In this document: piece by piece, positions 15,797 to 25,639 of the stretch
Layout: each line of letters opens with the position of its first letter
How positions within the stretch are numbered: position 1 is the stretch's first letter
Source: Streptomyces niveus
GTDB lineage: Bacteria > Actinomycetota > Actinomycetes > Streptomycetales > Streptomycetaceae
NCBI RefSeq assembly: GCF_001723055.1
Contig: NZ_MDCR01000030.1
Coordinates: forward strand, 1 to 41,290
Direction: 5' to 3'
Length of the DNA stretch: 41,290 nt
Position numbers and translations under genes: made by a program
The notes under the pieces: generated by a model
Told to the model about the DNA's origin: nothing
Seen by the model: the letters and a program-made list of their open reading frames with translations, nothing else
Databases searched by the model: none

Positions 15797-18013
15797 TCAG
15801 GTGCGCACCGGCTCCCGCCGCGCCTCTTCCGCCGGCGAGTCCGCGGGCGGCGCGGTGAGCGCGGCGCCCTCGATGTCCACCCGGGGAAGGAGCCGGTCCA
15901 GCCATCGCGGCAGCCACCAGGCCTTGTCGCCCAGAATCGCCAGGACCGCGGGCACGATCGTCATGCGTACGAGGAACGCGTCGAACAGCACGGCGATGGC
16001 GAGACCGAAACCGACCGTCTTGATCATCGATTCCGTGGAGCCGATGAATCCGGAGAAGACGGCGATCATGATGACGGCCGCGGCGACCACCACCCGCGCG
16101 TTGTGGCGGAAGCCCGATACGACGGCCTGCGCCGGGCGGTCACCGTGCACGTACGCCTCTCGCATACGGGCGACGAGGAACACCTCGTAATCCATCGCCA
16201 GCCCGAACACGATGCCCACCAGGAAGATCGGCATCAGGCTCATGATCGGGCCGGTCTGTTCGACACCGAGCAGCTCCGCCCCCCAGCCCCACTGGAAGAC
16301 GGCCACGACCGCGCCCAGGGAGGCCAGTACGGAGAGCAGGTAGCCGAAGGCGGCCTTCACGGGAACGAGGACGGACCGGAAGACCACCAGCAGCAGCACC
16401 AGGGCGAGAGCGATGATGACGATCAGATACGGGACGAGGGCGTCCTGGAGCGCGTTGGCGACGTCGATGTCCATCGCCGTACTGCCGGTCACCTCGAACG
16501 TGGCACCCGCGCTGTCCTCCAGCCCGGCGCGCTCCGCCCGGATGGACTGCACGAGCTCCTTGGTCGCTTCGTCGTTCGGGCCGGTGGACGGCACGGCCGA
16601 GAAGGTCGCGGTGTCACCGTCGGGGTTGAGCGTGGGCGGCGAGACCGACACCACCCCGTCCGTGTCCTTGATCGCACCGGCGACCGCCGTGGCGGCGCCC
16701 TTCGGGTCGTCGGAGTTCCTGGCGTCGACGACGATGGTCAGCGGTCCGTTGAACCCCGCGCCGAAGCCGTCGGCGAGCGCGTCATAGGCACGGCGTTCCG
16801 TCGTCGAGACGGGTTTGGCCTCGTCACCGGGCATCCCCATCTCCAGACTGGCGGCGGGTACGGCCAGCGCGCCGAGAGCGGCGACGGTCACCAGGAGTAC
16901 AGCCTTCGGGCGGCGCATCACGAACCGCGCCCACCGTGAGCCGCCGTTGGTCTCGTTCCGCTGCTTACGAAGAGCCCTGGGCCGGCCGTTGCGTACACCG
17001 CGAGAGAGCACCGCGTCCGGCCACATGCCCAGCAGGGCCGGTACGAGGGTGAGGGCGACCAGCACGCCCACGGCGACGGCAGCCGCCGCACACAGCCCCA
17101 TCTTGGTCAGCATCGGCACGCCGATGACGGACAGCCCGGCCAGCGCGATGATCACGGTGAGGCCCGCGAACACCACGGCGGAGCCCGCCGTGCCGACAGC
17201 CAGCCCCGCCGCCTCGCGCGGATCACGCCCGCGTGAGCGCTCCTCCCGGTACCGGGAGACCACGAACAGGGCGTAGTCGATGCCCACCGCCAGGCCGAGC
17301 ATGGAGGCGAGGGTGCCGGTGGTGAGCGAGAGGCCGAAGGTGCTGCCCAGGGCGATGATTCCCGCCATGGAGACGCCGACCCCGATGACGGCGGTGAGCA
17401 GCGGCAGACCCGCGGCGGCCAGGGAACCGAAGGTGATGAGCAGAACGATCGCGGCGATGCCGATACCGATGGCCTCCGCCGATCCGCCCGCGGCCGGCTG
17501 GGTGGCCAGAGCCGTACCGCCCACCTCGACGGTGACCCCCTTGTCGCGGGCCTCGTCGACGGCGTTCTCCAGGGCGTGCGTGCTGGAGTCGGTCAGGTCG
17601 TCGGCCGCCACCTTGTAGGTCACCACGGCGTACGCGGTGGATCCGTCCTCGCTGACGGCGTCCGCCGCGAACGGGCTGACCGCGCTCGCGACCTGGGAAC
17701 CCTGGCCGGTCTCGGCGACGAAGTCGTCGATGACCGCACGGGTGTCGGTCGCGGTCACCTTCTCGCCGTCGGGCGCGACGAACACGATCCGGGCGTTGGC
17801 GCCGTTCGCGTCGGCGCCCGGGAAACGCTCGCCGATCAGGTCGTAGGCCTTCTGCGCCTCGATCCCGGGCATGAAAGACGTACCGCTGTCGTCGGCCGCC
17901 GGAGCGCTGACCGCGCCGAAACCGGCCGCGCCCAGCGCCGCGAACCACAGCAGCACCACGGACCAGCGCCATCGGAAGGCACCACGGCCGAGTCGATACA
18001 GGAAGGTAGCCAC
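15797..18013 (-). CDS. MMPL-family membrane exporter
   Basis: A 738-residue RND-superfamily transporter of the MmpL type, driven by the proton gradient and likely to export a lipid or hydrophobic compound. The layout is one N-terminal membrane helix ([17 protein letters not shown]), a periplasm-side domain (about 40-170), five or six helices (about 175-360) including [16 protein letters not shown], a short loop, another helix (about 370-390), a second outer domain (about 395-530), and a final helix bundle with [18 protein letters not shown]. Both halves carry the conserved D-Y motif of the proton relay. GTG 18013 has GGAG upstream. The neighbouring two-component system or the divergent DUF5937 regulator may control it. 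Confidence 0.93.
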   Translation of the reverse strand: MATFLYRLGRGAFRWRWSVVLLWFAALGAAGFGAVSAPAADDSGTSFMPGIEAQKAYDLIGERFPGADANGANARIVFVAPDGEKVTATDTRAVIDDFVAETGQGSQVASAVSPFAADAVSEDGSTAYAVVTYKVAADDLTDSSTHALENAVDEARDKGVTVEVGGTALATQPAAGGSAEAIGIGIAAIVLLITFGSLAAAGLPLLTAVIGVGVSMAGIIALGSTFGLSLTTGTLASMLGLAVGIDYALFVVSRYREERSRGRDPREAAGLAVGTAGSAVVFAGLTVIIALAGLSVIGVPMLTKMGLCAAAAVAVGVLVALTLVPALLGMWPDAVLSRGVRNGRPRALRKQRNETNGGSRWARFVMRRPKAVLLVTVAALGALAVPAASLEMGMPGDEAKPVSTTERRAYDALADGFGAGFNGPLTIVVDARNSDDPKGAATAVAGAIKDTDGVVSVSPPTLNPDGDTATFSAVPSTGPNDEATKELVQSIRAERAGLEDSAGATFEVTGSTAMDIDVANALQDALVPYLIVIIALALVLLLVVFRSVLVPVKAAFGYLLSVLASLGAVVAVFQWGWGAELLGVEQTGPIMSLMPIFLVGIVFGLAMDYEVFLVARMREAYVHGDRPAQAVVSGFRHNARVVVAAAVIMIAVFSGFIGSTESMIKTVGFGLAIAVLFDAFLVRMTIVPAVLAILGDKAWWLPRWLDRLLPRVDIEGAALTAPPADSPAEEARREPVRT

Positions 18014-18384
18014 GAGAACACATCTCCAGGTCAGGTCAGGTGTTGGGCAGATGGCCAGAGTCGCCTCCGAGCCCCCTCCCCGTCGTCGTGCACCTGCCGT
18101 GACTGGGCGCTGGTGCGCTCGACGGACCGGGCGGGTCGCCTGCCTGCATCTGTAGGAGTCGGCCTACTGCGCTGGTTGTACGCCGGAGACCGGGCCGGCC
18201 GGGTCCCCTCGCGGAGCGCCCGCGTCGGCCGTACGGCCGGCCCCGCCGGGACATGCCCGTTCAACCCCCGTTTATCGCATCTTGACCGCACCTTCCTACG
18301 GTCGTTCGACGGACCCGCGCCGAACCGGCAACAGGTGCGCCGCAGAGCGAGAGCGAGATCCGGGCTCTCAACGGGGGGAACGAC
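18014..18384. other. Intergenic region between MMPL gene and DUF5937 regulator
   Basis: This 371-base divergent promoter region has no convincing gene. It holds a short inverted repeat, GTAGG-AGTCGG-CCTAC at 18152-18167, about 140 bases before the MMPL start, which could be an operator for either neighbouring regulator. TTGACC at 18282-18287 is a possible -35 for the regulator gene, without a convincing -10 at the right distance. Confidence 0.4.
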
Positions 18385-19398
18385 ATGCTCCGCATTCACT
18401 TCACCGATGTGGATCTCGCCAGGACCCGGCTCGCCTCCGCTCCCGATCCTCTCTTCGAGATCGCCGCGAGTCTGCACCGGTTCCAGTCCCGGCGGGGACG
18501 GTGGGCGTACGCCGGCTGGTACCGCGACTCGCGGGTGCGGCTGCGCGAGGCCGGGCTGGAGCGGGCGCTGCGGAGCATCCTGCTGCCCCTGTACCCAAGA
18601 GCCGCGTACTTTCCGGACTTTCTGACTCCGGCCGACGCGGTGGAGGGCCTGGACGCGGGGCTGGAGCCGATTCTGGCCACGCCTCCGAAACGGGTCATGG
18701 CGGAGATGGCCACCCTCGACCGGATCGTCGGGGCGCCGGCGTGGGCGGGCCAACTGGCCGGACGGGAGACGCGCAAGGAGTTCGCGGGGGTACTGCGCGC
18801 GTACTACAACGCCGTCGGCGTTCCCCACAAGGAGCACGTACGGGCGCGGATCGAGGGCGAACGGGCCGCGCGCTGCCGCGGGTTGCTCGACGGCGGGGTG
18901 GAGGGAATGCTCGCGGGCCTCGGGCCCATGCTGCGCTGGCGCCCGCCCGTCCTGGAGGTCGCCTACCCCAGACAGGCGGCGGACCGGGACCTCCATCTGA
19001 ACGGCCGCGGCCTCACCCTCGCCCCCTCCTACTTCAACCGGGGCGAGCCGGTCGCCTTCGCCGACCCCGGACTGCCACCCGTGGTCTGGTACTCGCTGCT
19101 CCACGAGCCCGAGTCCCGTTCCCTGAGCGAGGAGCCCGGCCGGTCACTGACCCAGCTGCTCGGGCGCGCCCGCGCGATCGCCCTGCGCGCCGCGGCCGGC
19201 GGCGCCACGACCGGCGAGATCGCCCGCGCCGCCGGAGTCTCGGCCTCCGCCGCCAGCAGACACGCCACCGTGCTGCGCGACGCCGGACTGACCACCACGG
19301 TCCGCAACGGCCCCTCCGTGCTGCACACCCTCACCCCCACGGGCGCGTCCGTACTGCGCGCCGCCCTGGCCGACGTCGAGGACGGACCCGGCCGTTAA
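18385..19398 (+). CDS. ArsR-like winged-helix regulator with DUF5937 domain
   Basis: A 337-residue transcription factor. The first 250 or so residues match the DUF5937 type (MLRIHFTDVDLARTRLA... FEIAASLHRFQ... and later PPVVWYSLLHEPE). The C-terminal 85 residues are an ArsR-type winged helix: LGRARAIALRAAAGGATTGEIARAAGVSASAASRHATVLRDAGL. No cysteine metal site is present, so a metal is not the likely ligand. GGGGGGAA lies just before the ATG. It is divergent from the MMPL exporter and 10 bases ahead of a P450, so it may regulate either. Regulators of this type often sit beside a transporter gene. Confidence 0.85.
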   Translation: MLRIHFTDVDLARTRLASAPDPLFEIAASLHRFQSRRGRWAYAGWYRDSRVRLREAGLERALRSILLPLYPRAAYFPDFLTPADAVEGLDAGLEPILATPPKRVMAEMATLDRIVGAPAWAGQLAGRETRKEFAGVLRAYYNAVGVPHKEHVRARIEGERAARCRGLLDGGVEGMLAGLGPMLRWRPPVLEVAYPRQAADRDLHLNGRGLTLAPSYFNRGEPVAFADPGLPPVVWYSLLHEPESRSLSEEPGRSLTQLLGRARAIALRAAAGGATTGEIARAAGVSASAASRHATVLRDAGLTTTVRNGPSVLHTLTPTGASVLRAALADVEDGPGR

Positions 19399-19408
19399 TG
19401 TCAGGGCC

Positions 19409-20662
19409 ATGCACGACCTGCCGCCCGAAACCCCCGCTCCCGAACTCTTCACCTGGGAGTTCGCCACCGATCCCTACCCCGCGTACGCCTGGCTGCGCGA
19501 ACACGCGCCCGTACGCCGGACCACGCTGCCGAGCGGGGTCGAGGCGTGGCTCGTGACGCGGTACGCGGACGCCAAGCGGGCACTGGCCGATCCCCGGCTC
19601 TCCAAGAATCCCGTGCACCACGCCGAGCACGCGCACGCCAAGAGCAAGACGGGGATCCCGGGCGAGCGCGGGGCGGAGTTGATGACGCATCTGCTGAACA
19701 TCGATCCGCCCGACCACACCCGGCTGCGCAGGCTGGTTTCGCAGGCGTTCACGCCCCGCCGGGTGGCCGAATTCGCCCCGCGCGTGCAGGAGTTGACGGA
19801 CGGGCTGATCGACGCCTTCGCGGCGAAGGGGGAGGCCGATCTGATCCATGACTTCGCCTTCCCGCTGCCCATCTACGCGATCTGCGATCTGCTCGGCGTC
19901 CCGCGCGAGGACCAGGACGACTTCCGTGACTGGGCCGGGATGATGATCCGGCACGGCGGCGGGCCGCGGGGCGGGGTCGGACGGTCGGTGAAGAAAATGC
20001 GCCGGTATCTCGCCGAACTCATCCACCGTAAAAGGGACGACCTCGGCGACGACCTGATCTCCGGGCTGATCCGGGCCAGCGACCACGGCGAACACCTCAC
20101 CGAGAACGAGGCCGCCGCGATGGCCTTCATCCTGCTGTTCGCGGGGTTCGAGACCACCGTGAACCTGGTCGGCAACGGGGTGTACGCCCTGCTTCGGCAC
20201 CCCGAGCAGCGGGCCAGGCTCCAGCGCTCCCTCGACGCCGGCGAGAGCGGGCTCCTGACGACCGGGATCGAGGAACTGCTGCGCTACGACGGGCCGGTGG
20301 AGCTGGCCACCTGGCGTTACGCCACCGAGCCCGTCCGGCTCGGCGGGCAGAGCGTGGCGGTGGGCGACCCCGTTCTCGTCGTACTCGCCGCCGCCGACCG
20401 CGACCCCGAGCGGTTCGACGATCCGGACCGGCTCGACCTGTCGCGCGGTGACAACAAACACCTCAGCTACGGCCACGGCATCCACTACTGCCTCGGCGCG
20501 CCCCTCGCCCGGCTGGAGGGGCAGGCCGCGATCGGCACGCTTCTGACCCGCCTGCCCGACTTGCGACTTGCGGTCGATCCATCCGATTTGCGGTGGCGTG
20601 GCGGGCTCATCATGCGTGGACTGCGCACGCTCCCGGTGCAGTTCACAGCGGTGCGTGACTGA
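19409..20662 (+). CDS. Cytochrome P450 monooxygenase
   Basis: A 417-residue soluble bacterial P450 of the CYP105/107 size class. The oxygen-binding I-helix has AGFETT (245-250), the ExxR motif is Glu289-Arg292 in EELLR, and the heme ligand is Cys361 in YGHGIHYCLG. The usual Phe seven residues before the cysteine is Tyr354. The N-terminus (FTWEFATDPYPAYAWLREHAPV) and NIDPPDHTRLRRLVSQAF are typical. Substrate unknown; no ferredoxin gene is nearby. TAATGT at 19396-19401, which includes the stop codon of the previous gene, ends seven bases before the ATG and may be a -10 element for a leaderless mRNA, so co-transcription and an own promoter are both possible. Confidence 0.95.
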   Translation: MHDLPPETPAPELFTWEFATDPYPAYAWLREHAPVRRTTLPSGVEAWLVTRYADAKRALADPRLSKNPVHHAEHAHAKSKTGIPGERGAELMTHLLNIDPPDHTRLRRLVSQAFTPRRVAEFAPRVQELTDGLIDAFAAKGEADLIHDFAFPLPIYAICDLLGVPREDQDDFRDWAGMMIRHGGGPRGGVGRSVKKMRRYLAELIHRKRDDLGDDLISGLIRASDHGEHLTENEAAAMAFILLFAGFETTVNLVGNGVYALLRHPEQRARLQRSLDAGESGLLTTGIEELLRYDGPVELATWRYATEPVRLGGQSVAVGDPVLVVLAAADRDPERFDDPDRLDLSRGDNKHLSYGHGIHYCLGAPLARLEGQAAIGTLLTRLPDLRLAVDPSDLRWRGGLIMRGLRTLPVQFTAVRD

Positions 20663-20709
20663 CGGGCCGTCAACACTGTGACTTTCACGTGATCTCCGCT
20701 GCATCGACT

Positions 20710-20738
20710 TGTGACAGACCTTCGAGTAGGGCTACGTT
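20710..20738 (+). promoter_or_regulatory. Possible promoter of the first rpf gene
   Basis: TGTGAC (20710-20715) and TACGTT (20733-20738) are 17 bases apart, giving a leader of about 70 bases before the ATG at 20817. Seen by eye only. Confidence 0.35.
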
Positions 20739-20816
20739 CACGTCCGTCTCAGCAGTCACATGTTCGGAATTCGTGTTCGGGATTCACGTTTCAGCAGTCT
20801 CACGGAAGGCAATCGC

Positions 20817-21776
20817 ATGCGCTCCGGGAACGGCCGGCACCGTCGGCCCCGTCAGGCCCCCGCCCTCGTCGTCGCGGCAGGGGTGACAGGCTCGGCGATC
20901 GCCATCCCGCTGCTCGGCGCGAGCGGCGCCAGCGCGGCCGACGCCGCCACGTGGGACCGTGTCGCCGAGTGCGAGAGCGGCGGCATCTGGAGTGCCGACT
21001 TCGGCAACAGGGCGTTCGGCGGGCTCCAGATCACCCAGGAGACCTGGGCCGACTTCGGCGGTACGGCGTACGCGCCCACCCCCGACCAGGCCAGCCGCAG
21101 CCAGCAGATAGCCGTCGCGGAGAAGATCCTCGACGCGCAGGGGCCGAGCATGTGGCCGACCTGCGCCCTGGTCACCGGCCTTACCGCGGACGGGGGCGCC
21201 GAGCCGGACGCGACCGCGGACAGCGAGCCCTCCGGTGAAGCCACCGAGGGCAAGCCCAAGGCGCCCGAGACGCCCGCGCCCGGGTCGAGCGAGGAGGCCG
21301 TGCTGCCGCCCGCTCCCGAGTCGACGCCGTCGTCCGGGCAGTTCGGCCGTGACTCCGCCTCCGACGGCGAGAAGTCCGACGCCACGCCGGGCACGAAGCC
21401 GGACGCCGGGGCCGGCACCGGCCAGGGCAAGCACCGCGGCGAGGCCGCTCCCGAGGGCGACGCCACCGCCGAGCCCGGCGAGTCGGCCGGCGCCTCGGGC
21501 GGGTCCGACGCCCCGGACAGATCGACCGAAGCGGGCAAGCCTGGCGAAAAGCGGGAAAGCGGCCGTCATGCCTCACGCGGTGACGGTTCGGCGCGCGACG
21601 ACGCCGCCGCCGACGGCTCGTACACCGTCCGCACCGGCGACAACCTGTGGGCCATCGCCGACGAGCAGAAGGTGGAGGGCGGCTGGCCCGCGCTCTACGA
21701 GGCGAACCGTGAGGTCGTGGGCTCCGACGCCGACCTCATCCTGCCGGGCCAGAGCCTCGATCTGACGGCGAAGTAG
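20817..21776 (+). CDS. Secreted Rpf muralytic enzyme with LysM domain (longer paralogue)
   Basis: A 319-residue secreted wall hydrolase of the resuscitation-promoting factor type, expected to cut peptidoglycan during spore germination. Residues 1-42 form a signal peptide (Arg-rich start, hydrophobic core, ASGASAADA). The Rpf domain (about 43-118) has the catalytic Glu53 in AECESGGIW and a likely Cys52/Cys113-area disulfide (WPTCAL). A long Pro/Glu/Ser/Gly-rich linker (about 125-265) ends in a LysM domain (SYTVRTGDNLWAIADEQ... ILPGQSLDL). ATG 20817 is chosen over ATG 20760 because GGAAGG precedes it and the signal peptide then starts normally. Unlike the next gene it has no riboswitch. Confidence 0.93.
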   Translation: MRSGNGRHRRPRQAPALVVAAGVTGSAIAIPLLGASGASAADAATWDRVAECESGGIWSADFGNRAFGGLQITQETWADFGGTAYAPTPDQASRSQQIAVAEKILDAQGPSMWPTCALVTGLTADGGAEPDATADSEPSGEATEGKPKAPETPAPGSSEEAVLPPAPESTPSSGQFGRDSASDGEKSDATPGTKPDAGAGTGQGKHRGEAAPEGDATAEPGESAGASGGSDAPDRSTEAGKPGEKRESGRHASRGDGSARDDAAADGSYTVRTGDNLWAIADEQKVEGGWPALYEANREVVGSDADLILPGQSLDLTAK

Positions 21777-21782
21777 GGGCAG

Positions 21783-21888
21783 TTACGCAGGCTATGTCCG
21801 GATCTGCGTAAGTGAGACAAGGGTCTCTTCGTCCCAACTGACGCGATCTGCCGGGCACGTCGCCCCGTCTCCCGCCCGACCTGCGTAA
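21783..21888. repeat. Three copies of the octamer CTGCGTAA between the two rpf genes
   Basis: CTGCGTAA occurs at 21804-21811 and 21881-21888, and inverted (TTACGCAG) at 21783-21790. The first two face each other across 13 bases and could form a hairpin just after the first rpf stop. The third copy lies one 77-base step downstream. They may be binding sites of a regulator or part of a transcript end. Confidence 0.45.
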
Positions 21889-21920
21889 ACAGGGGTTTCC
21901 TCAGGGCGGGATGGGCGAAT

Positions 21921-21955
21921 CATCCCGGATGTTCCTTCTTTGAACATCCGGGATG
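21921..21955 (+). terminator. Hairpin upstream of the rpfA riboswitch
   Basis: A perfect 14-bp stem, CATCCCGGATGTTC with GAACATCCGGGATG, and a 7-base loop. It probably ends transcripts from the first rpf gene, 145 bases after its stop. Its right arm also overlaps the possible -35 element of the next promoter. Confidence 0.65.
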
Positions 21956-21969
21956 TCTGTGTTTACGGT
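21940..21969 (+). promoter_or_regulatory. Possible promoter of rpfA
   Basis: TTGAAC (21940-21945) and TACGGT (21964-21969) are 18 bases apart. A start near 21976 would put the riboswitch at the beginning of the leader, as expected. Confidence 0.45.
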
Positions 21970-21998
21970 CTGAACCGCTCGCACCGCGGGCACCGTCG

Positions 21999-22206
21999 AC
22001 CGTCACGCCGAATCCTGCCGTCGGTCGGGGGGAGTACTCGTCGCGTCAAGCGCCGAAGGCAGGAGCGGGGGACCCAGGTAAGTGCCGGTCAGTACGGCCG
22101 GCTCGGGGTGCAGCCGTGTGCGGGGGGACGTAGGAACGTTCCCACGCGGCACGGCCGGGCAACTCACTTGGCCCGAACCCGACAGCTCACCTCGTAGGCG
22201 TCGGTG
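21999..22206 (+). ncRNA. ydaO/yuaA-type c-di-AMP riboswitch
   Basis: The leader of the second rpf gene carries the conserved blocks of the ydaO class in order: GCCGAATCCTGCC at the 5' side (22007-22019), GGGGGACCCAGGTAA in the middle (about 22068-22082), and CCGAACCCGACAGCTCACCT then CGTAGGC at the 3' side (22173-22199). ACGCC near 22005 can pair with GGCGT near 22198 to close the outer helix. This class binds c-di-AMP and usually turns genes off. A ydaO element before rpfA is known in Streptomyces. The outer helix ends next to the Shine-Dalgarno GGTGAGGAG (22204-22212), so control of translation is possible as well as control of transcript elongation. Confidence 0.9.
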
Positions 22207-22218
22207 AGGAGATCTCGC

Positions 22219-22911
22219 ATGCTGTTTTCCAGCAAGTCCGGCAAGGGCAAGCACCGCCGTCCGTCCAAGGCCGTCCGTTACGCCACGCTCGCCGGTGTCA
22301 CCGGTGCCGCTGTCGCGGCCCCGCTGATCGCCACCACCTCCGCCTCCGCCGCGACCACCGCCGAGTGGGACGCCGTCGCCCAGTGCGAGTCCGGCGGCAA
22401 CTGGTCCATCAACACCAACAACGGCTACACCGGCGGGCTCCAGTTCTCGGCCTCCACCTGGGCCGCGTACGGCGGCACCGCCTTCGCGCCCAGCGCCGAC
22501 CGGGCGTCGAAGGCCCAGCAGATACAGATCGCCGAGAAGGTCCTGGCGGGCCAGGGCAAGGGTGCCTGGCCGAGCTGTGGCGTGGGCCTGTCCAACGCCG
22601 CGAACGACGCCGGCTCGGACGACGCCGCCCCGGCCCCGAAGCAGGAGGCCCCGAAGGCCGCCCCCAAGGCCGCCCCGAAGCAGGAGTCCGCCCCGCGCGC
22701 CGCGCAGGAGCAGCCCGCCTCGCGTAGTGAGACGCGCGGCCCGGTCAAGAAGGGCGACGGCGAGTACAAGGTCAAGTCCGGCGACACGCTCTCCAAGATC
22801 GCCGAGGCCGAGAAGGTCAAGGGCGGCTGGCAGAAGATCTTCGACCTGAACAAGGACATCGTCGAGAACGCCGACGAGATCTTCCCGGGCCAGCAGCTCC
22901 ACCTGAGCTGA
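22219..22911 (+). CDS. rpfA: Resuscitation-promoting factor RpfA-like, Rpf plus LysM
   Basis: A 230-residue secreted muralytic enzyme. Residues 1-48 are a signal peptide ending in TTSASAA. The Rpf domain (about 49-122) has catalytic Glu57 in QCESGGNWSINTNNGYTGGLQF. An Ala/Pro/Lys-rich linker with APKAAPK repeats leads to the LysM domain (EYKVKSGDTLSKIAEAE... IFPGQQLHL). GGTGAGGAG precedes ATG 22219. The riboswitch at 21999-22206 ties its expression to c-di-AMP. It is the shorter of two tandem paralogues here; the linker of the first copy is much longer and acidic rather than Lys/Ala-rich. A hairpin terminator follows at once. Confidence 0.93.
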   Translation: MLFSSKSGKGKHRRPSKAVRYATLAGVTGAAVAAPLIATTSASAATTAEWDAVAQCESGGNWSINTNNGYTGGLQFSASTWAAYGGTAFAPSADRASKAQQIQIAEKVLAGQGKGAWPSCGVGLSNAANDAGSDDAAPAPKQEAPKAAPKAAPKQESAPRAAQEQPASRSETRGPVKKGDGEYKVKSGDTLSKIAEAEKVKGGWQKIFDLNKDIVENADEIFPGQQLHLS

Positions 22912-22918
22912 GCCTTCT

Positions 22919-22976
22919 CCTGAGCCCCGGCCCGGCGCGCCTCACTCCCCCCGGACGCGCCGGTCCGGGGCTCAGG
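22919..22976 (+). terminator. Terminator after rpfA
   Basis: A long stem with left arm 22919-22939 and right arm 22956-22976: 12 bp, one mismatch, then 8 bp around a 16-base loop. It starts eight bases after the rpfA stop. Confidence 0.8.
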
Positions 22977-23091
22977 TCCGTCCGGCGCCCGGTGGCTCCC
23001 GCTCATGGACATTCAGCGCCGAACGGGCATTGAGGACTCTTTTCGTCCCAGCGGGCGGGCATCTGCCGACCGCCGACCGGGAGCCGGTTAG

Positions 23092-24435
<1,344 letters not shown>

Positions 24436-24472
24436 CCTCTTGAAGGACTGACCACCGTGCCCGTCCTACGGC

Positions 24473-24509
24473 CGTCCCCGGCCACGGTCCCGTACCGTGT
24501 CCGGGGACG
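24473..24509 (+). terminator. Terminator after eno
   Basis: Arms 24473-24488 and 24494-24509 form a 16-bp stem with one mismatch and a 5-base loop, 37 bases after the eno stop. Confidence 0.75.
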
Positions 24510-24593
24510 TACGCGCGTACAGAGGCTGTACGGCAGCACAGAGGTACGAGGCGGGCTCGACCTCTGAGTTCGACCTCTGAGGGAGGCGGGGCC

Positions 24594-25067
24594 ATGGCCG
24601 CGAACCGGGACCGGTTCTCCACCGCGACCAAGATCAGGATCCTGGGCGAGCAGACCGCCGCGCGCGTCTACCGCTCGCAGACCCGCAGGCAGGCCCGCCG
24701 CTCCCGGCTCACCGGACGCGCGGCCTTCCTCGTGCTCGTGGTCTGCTCGCTGATCGTGGCGCTCGCGTACCCGATGCGGCAGTACGTGTCGCAGCGCGGC
24801 GACATCGCGGAGCAGCAGCAGTTGACGCGCGAGGCCGCGCAGCGGGTCGAGGAGCTGCGGGACGAGAAGGCCCGCCTCCAGGACGACGCGTACGTCCAGC
24901 GGCTGGCGCGCGAGCATCTGCACTACGTGATGCCGGGGGAGACCGGCTACATCATGACCGACCCCCGGGCGGCCGACGAGCGCCGCACCGACCAGGGCGC
25001 GGCCGACCGGCCCTGGTACTCCAATCTCCTGGACGGCGTCGACAGCGCCGACCGGACGGACAGATAG
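24594..25067 (+). CDS. divIC: Septum formation initiator, DivIC/FtsB family
   Basis: A 157-residue bitopic membrane protein of the cell division complex, which in Streptomyces acts with FtsL and FtsQ in sporulation septation. A basic cytosolic N-terminus (1-42) is followed by one membrane helix (about 43-62, GRAAFLVLVVCSLIVALAY) and a coiled coil (about 68-100, AEQQQLTREAAQRVEELRDEKARLQD), then AREHLHYVMPGETGYIM, the conserved end of the family. GGGAGG lies before the ATG. It leads a set with the DUF501 and exopolyphosphatase genes, spaced by 23 bases and by an overlap. Confidence 0.92.
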   Translation: MAANRDRFSTATKIRILGEQTAARVYRSQTRRQARRSRLTGRAAFLVLVVCSLIVALAYPMRQYVSQRGDIAEQQQLTREAAQRVEELRDEKARLQDDAYVQRLAREHLHYVMPGETGYIMTDPRAADERRTDQGAADRPWYSNLLDGVDSADRTDR

Positions 25068-25090
25068 ACATCAAGGAAACCGACGCAGGT

Positions 25091-25639
25091 ATGCAAACGC
25101 CCCCTCCGCAGACGCCGCGCACCGAACCCACCGAGGCGGACGTCGACGCGTTCAGGCAGCAGCTCGGCCGGCCCCCGCGCGGTCTGCGCGCCATCGCGCA
25201 CCGCTGCCCCTGCGGGCAGCCCGACGTGGTGGAGACCGCCCCGCGCCTCCCGGACGGTACGCCGTTCCCGACGCTCTACTACCTGACCTGCCCGCGCGCG
25301 GCCTCGGCCATCGGCACGCTGGAGGCGAACGGCGTCATGAAGGAGATGTCCGAACGCCTCGTCACCGAACCGGAGTTGGCCGCCGCGTACCGCAAGGCGC
25401 ACGAGGACTACCTGACCCGCCGCGACGCGATCGAGGTGCTGGCGGGCTTCCCGAGCGCGGGCGGTATGCCGGACCGGGTGAAGTGCCTGCACGTACTGGT
25501 CGGCCACTCGCTCGCGGCGGGTCCGGGAGTGAACCCGCTGGGGGACGAGGCGCTGGCGATGCTGCCCGAGTGGTGGCGCAAGGGCCCCTGTGTGATCCCG
25601 TTCACAAAGCCTGACGACGACGCGGAGGTCTCGGCATGA
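25091..25639 (+). CDS. DUF501-family protein
   Basis: A 182-residue cytosolic protein of the DUF501 family, which in actinobacteria sits between divIC and the Ppx/GppA gene, as here. It has several conserved cysteines and histidines (AHRCPCGQPDVVET, YLTCPRAAS, VKCLHVLVGHSLAAGPG) that could bind a metal; this is inference. Biochemical role unknown. Its stop overlaps the next ATG by four bases (ATGA, 25636-25639), so translation is probably coupled with the phosphatase. Confidence 0.88.
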   Translation: MQTPPPQTPRTEPTEADVDAFRQQLGRPPRGLRAIAHRCPCGQPDVVETAPRLPDGTPFPTLYYLTCPRAASAIGTLEANGVMKEMSERLVTEPELAAAYRKAHEDYLTRRDAIEVLAGFPSAGGMPDRVKCLHVLVGHSLAAGPGVNPLGDEALAMLPEWWRKGPCVIPFTKPDDDAEVSA

